From Vitrella brassicaformis (taxonomy: Eukaryota; Sar; Vitrellaceae): a stretch of DNA of 64,000 bases. The notes under the pieces were generated by a model, which did not search any database, was not told the DNA's origin, and saw only the letters and a list, made by a program, of their open reading frames with translations. Both the position numbers and the translations under genes were made by a program. Every line of letters begins with the position of its first letter. Within the stretch, counting starts at the first letter, position 1. Below, one piece after another: positions 56,595-64,000 of the stretch. The stretch is from NCBI GenBank assembly GCA_001179505.1, contig CDMY01001052.1, positions 127,904-191,903 of the forward strand. Direction: 5' to 3'.

Positions 56595-56818
56595 GTATAT
56601 GTAGCGGGTGGACGGGACGGAAGCGAGAAATTGTGACAGACTCGATGGACGGCATTGCCTGTCTGGCAGTGGTGCAGTGCATGTGTGTGACGCCCGACAG
56701 ACACATTTCACTCATAACCATCATGGCATGGCGGAAGAAGAGTCGTATATATAGAAAGAGCATGGAACAGACAGACACCCACCCATGCGGCACGTATAAA
56801 TATACAGACAGACATGTG

Positions 56819-58093
56819 CTACCTCGCGCCCCTCATGTTCGCCCCTCCGAACCCGTAGACCGTGTTGAGCCTCGTCCCCACACTCACCTTGTCAGGGTTG
56901 ATCTGACCATACTGATTGGGACCTGCATCAACGACAACACACACACACACACACATACACACACGAGAGTGGAGAAGACCATGCGTGTCGCTTGTTTCTC
57001 ACCTGGCACCCCCCGTCTCAGCTTAACGTAGTAGTCAACGAAATTGTTGCCCTTGCCCTTGGTGAATGGAAAGGCAGGGGCCTTCGCTTCGGTCAGACCT
57101 GACGTCAGCGGGCCCTCCTTGTACCCCTTATAGTGACCAGGACTGTCAAAACACACACACGCAGGCAAACACGTGTCTCTTGCTCCATCTCTCTCTCTCT
57201 CTCTGTGTCTCCGTCACACACACCCGGGCGCGTCACTTTTCTTGAGGGCCTTAATTCTCTCCCCTCCCGATTTCTTGACATCAAACGCCGGAGCCCCCAT
57301 GTGCGGCTTCACCTTCTCGTACTTATACGCATTCGGCGCTGGGCTCTGGTGCGCCTTCCACACGGCATTCTCCAGGAAGGTCTTTTTCCTGCCCTTGGAG
57401 GCCGGCCCGCCCGTGACCCGTGGCAAGGTGACGTCAAGGGCGTCGGCCTTGTACTGGCCGGGGCCGGGCTCTTTGCTCTTGTGCTTTGGCACCGACAGAC
57501 ATGAACTGCATGGACGTCGAAAGGAGAAATGTCAGTCCAAGTGGGTCTGGTGTGGTGGTGTTCAATCGTCAATTTGTCTGTGTCCTGCTGTGTGTGGTGT
57601 GTCTGGAATGTATTGTATTGTGTGGTGTGGTGCTGGTGCCCTCACTCTCTCAATGACTCACTCACCCCTTGTCCAGCCCTGATTTCGAGAAGCTCCACAC
57701 TCCCGCACTCTTCTTCCCTTCCTCAGCCCACTGCATCCACCCCACACACGCACCACACAAACCCACACATAGAGAAGCATGCGAAAGGCGAAACCAACAC
57801 CAGGGAGAGCCCTCCCCCGGCCACATACATTGGATGCCTTGACGTACGTTCCCGGCCCTGGCACCGCTCTCGCCTGTTTGATGATTTTGTCGGTGAGGGC
57901 GCTGGCTTTCTCCTTGGGGAATATGATGTTCGGCAGCTTGTCTGGCGGGAAGTGCCTGCGGGGGGCCTGATAGTCCTCAGAGATGTCCACCACACCTGCG
58001 TCACACGCAAGAAGCAACGTGCCACAACCGATGGGGCCGGCCAGAAACGGATCATGCAGCTTACTCACCTGTGTCAACGAGGAATTCCCCCAT
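56819..58093 (-). CDS. Sperm-tail PG-rich repeat (STPGR/SHIPPO) protein
   Basis: Microtubule- or flagellum-associated protein with Pro-Gly-rich repeats. Exon 1 (58093-58069) starts MGEFLVDTG and splices in phase to VVDISEDYQAPRRHFPPDKL. Repeat units: ARAVPGPGTYVKASN; WAEEGKKSAGVWSFSKSGLD; KEPGPGQYKADALDVTLPRV; SPAPNAYKYEKVKPHMGAPA then FDVKKSGGERIKALKKSDAP; GPGHYKGYKEGPLTSGLTEA (across a splice), APAFPFTKGKGNNFVDYYV; and GVPGPNQYGQINPDK (also across a splice). It ends GFGGANMRGAR with TAG at 56819-56821. Six exons. Family members (ODF3/SHIPPO, CIMAP) lie inside axonemal doublets, so this predicts a flagellated stage or a cortical microtubule structure. Confidence 0.85.
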
Positions 58094-58281
58094 CTTTGCC
58101 AGGCCTTTCCCACTCTTAGCTCAAAGCAGCCAAACCGCTCACCGGCAAACCCTGCAATTGAAACCCTGCGATCCACTGGTTTGCCATTCAGTTCTCCCAA
58201 AAAGGCTGTTCGTTGCTTTGGTGTGCGGCGTGGAGTGCAGTGCTGGCCAGCAAAGGCAGATATGCGCCGAGCAGCAACTTC
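58094..58281. promoter_or_regulatory. Head-to-head intergenic region
   Basis: 188 bases between the STPGR start (58093, -) and the four-TM protein start (58282, +). Confidence 0.3.
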
Positions 58282-59585
58282 ATGGTGGTGTCGTTGAGCG
58301 GTCGTCGGGACCCCCGGTCTCCCATGTCGATGGCGGAGCGCGTCGACCGGCTGGCCCTGACGCTGCTGGTATGCGTCATCTGCTGGCTGTGCGTCACGGC
58401 ATGGTCCGTCGCCTTCTCCTCCTGGCACAGCAGGCTCTACGCCATACGCTACTTCTCCACGTTCGAGAGGACCTTCAGCTGGGCCATTGTAGGACCATAA
58501 GACGGCACAGACCACACCACCGCACAGCACAGCACAGCACAGCACACAAGAGAGTCAGCGAGGTCGATCAGTTTGCAGACCTGTGTGTGGTGTGATATCT
58601 CTCTCTGCGCAGACACTGTGGCGTGTTCGGGCGGACAGGTCAACCATATTCCGGTTTGCTAATGGCGACAGCGTCGACAGACTCAAGAAGGCGGTGAGCA
58701 CAGGAGAGCAGAGGATTGGCAGGCCTGTCAGCAGTGGGCGCACTGTGACTGCTGTCCTTTTGGGCTATGCAGATCTGTGATGGCTACATATGGGGTCAGT
58801 TCAACGACATCCCTCGCTGCCGTCATGCCGCCCAGTTCCTCCGCGCCACCCACGATCTGCTCGGCTGCCTGGGCACCGCCTCCCTGATCATCGCTGCCGC
58901 CTCGCTGATGCTGGCCAGACAGGCCAAGTGGCACAAGGGCGGCCGGCGGCTGCCCAGCGCCCTCTGCCTGACGGCCTCGTTCACTTCCCTCACCGGCTGT
59001 GTGCTCTACCTGCAGCGGACTGAGAGCTTCATGATTGACGTCAACCAGTTCGACGAGCGGCGGTTTGCGGGCGTGTCGCGCGACTCGTGGGCGCTGGCCT
59101 TGGGGTGGCATTCGGTGGTCAGCCTCTCGCTTGTCCTGGGCGTGGTCAGCCTGGTCGTCTGCACGTGCTTCCCCAGCCAGCCTTACGGCCATGGCCACGA
59201 AGAGGGTGAGGGTGAGCAGGTTGTGGTGCGCCATCACGGCGGCTTCTACACCCACGCACATACGCACAGCAATGGCGGCAGCACCCACAGCCACAGCCAG
59301 TGCGAGGACGGGCTGTCGTCATTCCGACCCGCCGAGCACGAGTCGATATCGACGATGCTGACTGACGTGGCTACCGTCGGCCACTCCCCCGCCCCGTTGC
59401 CCTCTCCTCCCCCCGCCCCCTCTCCTGTCCCCTCTCTCCCGCTACCATCTCGCTCGGCATTCGTCAGCGCGTCAGGCGATATGAGCATCATCGCGTGGAC
59501 CGGCCGGGAGCGGCAGGCCGACAGCCAGTGGCACAGCGTCTCCCGGGGGGTGTCGTTGCAGCCTGTGAGGCGGGGGGAGGGCTGA
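58282..59585 (+). CDS. Four-TM protein with His-rich cytosolic tail, family not recognised
   Basis: Three exons. Exon 1 starts MVVSLSGRRDPRSPMSMAER, then the first membrane helix LALTLLVCVICWLCVTAWSV. Exon 2 is TLWRVRADRSTIFRFANGDS. Exon 3 (from about 58772) reads ICDGYIWGQFNDIPRCRHAA, a TM GCLGTASLIIAAASLMLA, LCLTASFTSLTGCVLYL, and SVVSLSLVLGVVSLVVCTCF. The long soluble C-terminus is His-rich (HGHEEGEGEQ, HAHTHSNGGSTHSHS) and then Pro/Ser-rich, ending RRGEG with TGA 59583-59585. The extracellular GW-type/Cys arrangement and four helices resemble claudin/PMP22-like or tetraspan proteins, without a clear family motif. Met 58213 is an alternative start. Confidence 0.62.
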
Positions 59586-61263
59586 CGAAGGGGGGGAAAC
59601 CAGTGTGGGCGCGGTGCGTGTGGTGCGTGTGGTGTGGTGGGCGCACTTTTGTCGTAACTTCGTTTTTTGGCCTGCTTTGTGCTTGCTTTGTGATGCCCTC
59701 CCTCCCCCAACTCGTATGTGTGTATGGATCGCATGACGAGATGGATGGATGAGTGGGTGTTTGCTGTGGGTCCGTCTAGTTTATCATTGTTTTTGGGCTC
59801 TCCTGTAATCATGCGCACGGGAGGCCCATTCATTCCCAATTGCCCGAGCAAACGTCTTTCTCTCCCACCCTCTGTGTTTTGCCCTCGACTGCATGCACGT
59901 GTGTCAAGCAAGACTACAGTCTGCACACGTGCTTGGATGGCTTGCGTCTGTCTGTCTGTCCGTCTGTCTGTCTGAGTTGGGGTGCGTATGTACAGCAGCT
60001 CGCTGCCGCCTGGCACAAAGGACAGAGAGAAGAGAAAAGGGCAGTCAGTTCAGATTGACAGAGGTTGGCCAGCCAGCCTCCGACAGACAGATGGATCGGA
60101 TCTTCATTCAAAGAGTCGTTTAGTTAGATTGGTTGGTCGGCGGTGTGCAGGGAGGTAGAGTGGAAACTGGTGGATGGATGGGTGGATTGACGGATGGATG
60201 AATGAAGGGAGCAGCAGGTGTCGTGTGTGTCGTACAGAGAGAGGGTGGGGGTGGGGGTATACATAAGTTTCTGTGTACTTGTTTGTTTGTTTGTTCGCTC
60301 ACTCACTCACTCACTCACTGTCCGTTTTGCTCACTTATTGGTGACGTGACACCTAACAGACAGATCACATCCACACACATACAGGCCAGGCAGCACAGGC
60401 ACACAAGCATACAGGCAGGCAGGCAGGCAACTCTGCCTTCCCCTGTCCTGTCTGCTGTGTGGTGAGTGAGTGAGTGAGTGGGTGCGTGGATGGATGGATG
60501 GATGAAGAAGTGTGTGTTGTATAAACATACCAACCATACGCCCGGGCGTATGGCTCTCTCTCAATAAACTGCTGGCTGCGTGTACAAAAGCTGCCTGCCT
60601 GGATTGGATATATGTGTGTGGGCGGACTGGCTGACTGACACAGCGGTAGCGTGTGCGTGTGTGTGTGTGTGTGTGGCCACCAGGCCATTTTGCGTCTGTC
60701 TGGTCCATGTGTGTGAACGGTAGGTAGGTAAATGTCGTTTTGAAGTCACCTTCCTGCCCTGTCTGTCTCGATCGCCCTCCCTCTCCCCCTCTCCCCCTCT
60801 CCCCGTCCCTCTCTCGCTCTGTCCGTAGTCAGCTGGCTATCGGCGGTCCAAACGAGCCGCCATCGCATATATCTTTCCCTCCCTCCCTCCCTCCCTTGTC
60901 GCACCCACCCGTTCGTGTATGCGTGTACATCCCTCCCTCCACACACTGGCTGCAGCCACACAAGACACAGTGAACGAACACACCACAATTGGCACAAAGC
61001 GGGAGGGGTACAAGGAGAGGAAGGAGCAATGAGTACAGTGATAGACAGACAGACGGTAGCGGTGGGATCTGATCTGATGTGGTGTGGTATGGTGTGGTGT
61101 GGTGTGAGTGGTCTGTGCCTTTTCATCTTGTCTCTCTCTCTCTCTCTCTGACCCTCCCTCTCTGGATCGTGTGCGTGCGTATGTGATACTCATTCATTGA
61201 CTCATCCATTGACGTCAATCAGCACCAAAATCGTCCGACACACACAGCACACGTCATCGCGTC
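59586..61263. other. Gene-poor convergent spacer with many microsatellites
   Basis: About 1.7 kb between stop codons, with GTCT, GGAT, (CACT)n at 60296-60319, (GCAG)n, (GAGT)n near 60465-60480, CCCT runs near 60890 and (GTGTGGT)n near 61080-61105. No exon is recognised. Confidence 0.55.
60296..60319. repeat. (CACT)n microsatellite
   Basis: Six perfect CACT-type units in the spacer. Confidence 0.9.
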
Positions 61264-64000
61264 TCAACTCTCGCCCTTATGCACACCACCCTCACCACCA
61301 CCACCACCACTCGCAGCCAGAGAGGGCGAGCCGGAAGCAATGCTCTCACTAGCAAGAGGGCTTTGACTCTGACTATGGCAGGACACGGCCACCTCCACAA
61401 ACACACTCGAGTGCACCTCCTGTGACCTCTCGTCCAGCCACGGCCGCCGCCCCGCCCACCACACGCCACCAAAGGAGTCGCTGACAACCGAGAAATCGTG
61501 CCCTCCGCCGACGGAAACCACCCGTGTGTTCTCCCGAAGTGGCCGGGCTCGCACCGGGAGGGGCCTGTTGGTGGTGTCTCCAACGCCCAGCTGCCCACTG
61601 AAAGGGGGATGGATGGATGGATGAATGGATGTGTGTGTGTGAGAATGGTGAGGGGTGGGGTGGGGTGCTTGGCTTGCTTACGAGTCGTTGCGTCCAAATG
61701 CAAAGATTTCGCCTTTGTCGCTGAGACACACCGTGTGGAAATCGCCGCATTCCGCCCGGACGATGTTGACGTCGGGGGGCAGCGGCACACGGGCAAGGCT
61801 GGCGCCCTCTATCTGCAACCAAGATAGACAAACGCACACAAAGACAGACAGAAGATGTCAATTGGTATGGGATTCTCTTCACCTGCAAGTCTGGCTGCTG
61901 CCCAGCATTGCCTGAGCACATCAATCAGGGAAAGACTCTTCAATTAAGCTGAAGAATGTGTGTGTGTATTTCGTTCCTTCTTGTGCAGCGTGTGTGTGTG
62001 GCGGGGGCGGTGCGGGCGTACCTCCCGTGCCCAGATTGCCGTATCTTCGGATGCCTATGGAATAGACCTCTCCCCGATCGGTCACCCAACTGATGGATGG
62101 ATGTCAGACATACACAAACAAACAAACAAACAAACAAAGAAAGAAAGACACACACAACCAACAAGCAAGGCAAGACGGATTCGATTCAAGCCACACACAG
62201 CACAGCACAGCACAGCATCCCCCCTCTCCCTCTCCCTCTCCTTCTCCCTCCTACTTGTTCACTCACATGTTATGAAGCTTCCCAGAGGCCTGGCAGGGCA
62301 GGCAGCACAGCGATAATGCCACATCACATGCACACACAAACACACACACTGCAATCATTGCATACACTCTCTCCCTCCCTCCCTCTCCCTCGTCCTTTGT
62401 GTGTCTCTCGTCACATAGACGTACCACCCATCGAATCCTCCCGCAAGGAATCCAATGGGGCGCAGAGGCGTTGGTGCTCTCGGCCAGTGACCGCGCCCCA
62501 CGCCGCGGGCTCGCGTCACGCAGCCGGAACACCCTCCCGTCGTCAGTCACCACCACTGTCTGTGCGGTCATGTGCCGGAGAGTCCGCACATTGTCGCTGC
62601 CGTCGAGGGCTAGGGGGATCTGGAAAGGGTCGCGGCCTGAAGCCGAGACATATGGGAAATGTGTAGGTGGGGCCGTCTGTCTGTCTGTGTGTGTGTCTGT
62701 GTTGGGTTATACGTTCGTGCTGCCCCGGGAAGACGCGAATGCCATAGCAGTGCAGCGACTCGCTCCCTCCTCGTGGAGATGACCCCAGGGCCACCTGCAC
62801 CACACACACTCACACACACACACACATACTCACTCACATGAGCAAAGCCAAGCCCCATTCAGCCATCCAGAGCATATATCCACGAGTGCCACTCACAGTG
62901 TTGAAAGGCCCGCACGAGACGCTTCTGAATTTGACTCTCCCCGCCTCCCCACTGCCCCCGTTAACCCCATTGGTATCTTCCGTCCCTTCAGTGAAACCTC
63001 TGAAGCTGCTGCTCTCGGGCACCGCCCGCCGCACTACACGAGACGTCGATGTGGAGGTGGGCGAGTCCGGGGGCGACGCTTGCGGAGGCGGCAAGCTCCG
63101 AAGGTGGCTCGTCGTGAGAATCGGCGACCTCAACGGATCTCTGTCCGTCGTGTCTGTTGTGGCGAGGCTCTCAGAGGCCGTCGGCTGGGGGAGCTCCGTG
63201 AAGGACTCTAGTGCCCTGACCCGCCTGACGCCCTCGAGCCGTATCCTGCCTTTGTCCTGTCTCGACGACGGGCTGGATGCCCAGTCGATTCCCGCCTGCA
63301 GCAGCCGCCCCTGCTCGGTGATGATGGCGCTGTGCCGCTCACCCAGGGCGACTTGCACGGGAGTGTCGTCGTCTGCAGTTCCCCGCAGCCGCATTCTTTT
63401 TGGCCGTGCTGGTGATGTGCGTGAGGGCCTGCCGAGTTCGCCGGCGTCGTTTCTTCCGGCTGAGAGCAGGTGGCCGGATGGCAGGATGGCGATGAAGCGG
63501 CGGTTGGAGACGGCCAGCCTCTGATGCATACATGCATTCAGCCACCCAAGTAGACATGAGAAGGGTGTGTGTCTGACATCGCCCCGCCCAGCCCCTCATG
63601 CACCTGGAAGACGCCGCTCATCATCCTCTTGAACTCGAGAAAGGCCAGCAATGTCTCACCTGTATGCCGTCCATTGCACACACAGACAGTGGCATACACA
63701 GCCACATAGACATACCCGTGTGGCCCCACGTACGGAATGTGAGTGACACTGTCTGTGCCTTTTGCTCGCCTGGCAAAAGGAACCCCTCTTGATCCGGATC
63801 AGCAATGCGAAAGTGTTCCCGCAGCTGCAGCCGGGCAACAGCGTTCAGGTGCTGTGCAAACAGCCAGGAGGACAGGCCCGCCCTGAAGACAACACACACA
63901 CCACCCGACAGACACAAATGGGGGAGTGAGAAACCTCGGTTTTTCCGACCTGCCGCATTCCCTGGGAGTGCAGAAGCTGAGGACGTTTGCAAGTGTATCG
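61264..64000 (-). CDS. RCC1-repeat protein with N-terminal EF-hand-like segment (5' end beyond window)
   Basis: The coding region runs off the right edge, so the N-terminus is missing. The 5'-most visible exons give LQLREHFRIADPDQEGFLLP then GE, joined later to GETLLAFLEFKRMMSGVFQV, the loop-helix pattern of an EF-hand pair (DPDQEGFLLPGE as the calcium-loop-like stretch). The RCC1-type propeller follows: FIAILPSGHLLSAGRNDAGE then LGRPS, LGERHSAIITEQGRLLQAG, FRSVSCGPFNT, TAQTVVVTDDGRVFRL, VTDRGEVYSIGIRRYGNLG, AECGDFHTVCLSDKGEIFAF then GRNDS, GQLGVGDTTNRPL and VVSVGGGHDFSVVSDSFGGV then WWAG. It ends GGVHKGES with TGA at 61264-61266. About eight exons are visible. A calcium-responsive scaffold is possible but speculative. 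Confidence 0.78.

Noticed and set aside
59718-60465. Short frames with poly-Val/Cys/Leu or His/Thr runs
   Set aside because: Translations of TG, GTCT and CACT microsatellites. They occur in every intron and spacer.

Overview
The window is a gene-dense, intron-rich nuclear segment of a photosynthetic protist. The best guess is a chromerid alga close to Vitrella. This is an inference from gene style, because no rRNA or organelle marker is present to prove it. Supporting signs are: genes broken into many small exons; introns packed with TG/CA, CT/GA and tetranucleotide microsatellites; short spacers; a D1-processing-type protease with what looks like multi-step plastid/lumen targeting; a starch-binding-domain protein; and flagellar-type PG-rich repeats. 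Two runs of exactly 300 N (5673-5972 and 38713-39012) are assembly gaps inside introns.

Layout: NOP56 (-, 353-3874) is divergent from an NCS2 nucleobase permease (+, 4049-7576). A U-box/Neuralized-type ubiquitin ligase (+, 8558-10531) converges on a degenerate kinesin with a proline-rich tail (-, 11122-16158). An AAAP amino-acid transporter (-, 16749-18977) is divergent from a cytochrome b5-like protein (+, 19179-19752). A MORN-repeat relic (20224-20424) follows. A ZIP metal transporter (-, 20801-22504) is divergent from a DMT/nucleotide-sugar-type transporter (+, 22985-25387). A putative mitochondrial membrane protein (-, 25899-26882) is divergent from a secreted or plastid pirin (+, 26955-28363).

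Next come an arylsulfotransferase-like secreted protein (-, 29327-32903) and an RCC1-repeat protein (-, 33229-35698) that is divergent from an Obg GTPase (+, 35753-39411). After a 2-kb gene-poor stretch there is a CBM20 protein (-, 41391-42830) divergent from a CtpA-type S41 protease (+, 43005-46296). A helical-repeat, probably mitochondrial protein (-, 46796-48282) is divergent from an unrecognised multi-membrane protein (+, 48413-52336). A small unknown (-, 52730-53751) is divergent from a coiled-coil protein (+, 53959-56557). An STPGR/SHIPPO protein (-, 56819-58093) is divergent from a four-TM protein (+, 58282-59585). The window ends with an EF-hand-like/RCC1 protein (-, 61264 to beyond the right edge).

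These are independent housekeeping and accessory genes, not a pathway cluster. The main organisational theme is repeated head-to-head pairing, with start codons tens to a few hundred bases apart, which suggests shared bidirectional promoters. A second theme is that many introns carry CA repeats after the donor and CT/TG repeats before the acceptor, so the two ends of an intron RNA could pair. Exon structures below were inferred by eye from conserved protein segments and GT/GC..AG borders. Gene spans are more reliable than individual splice sites.
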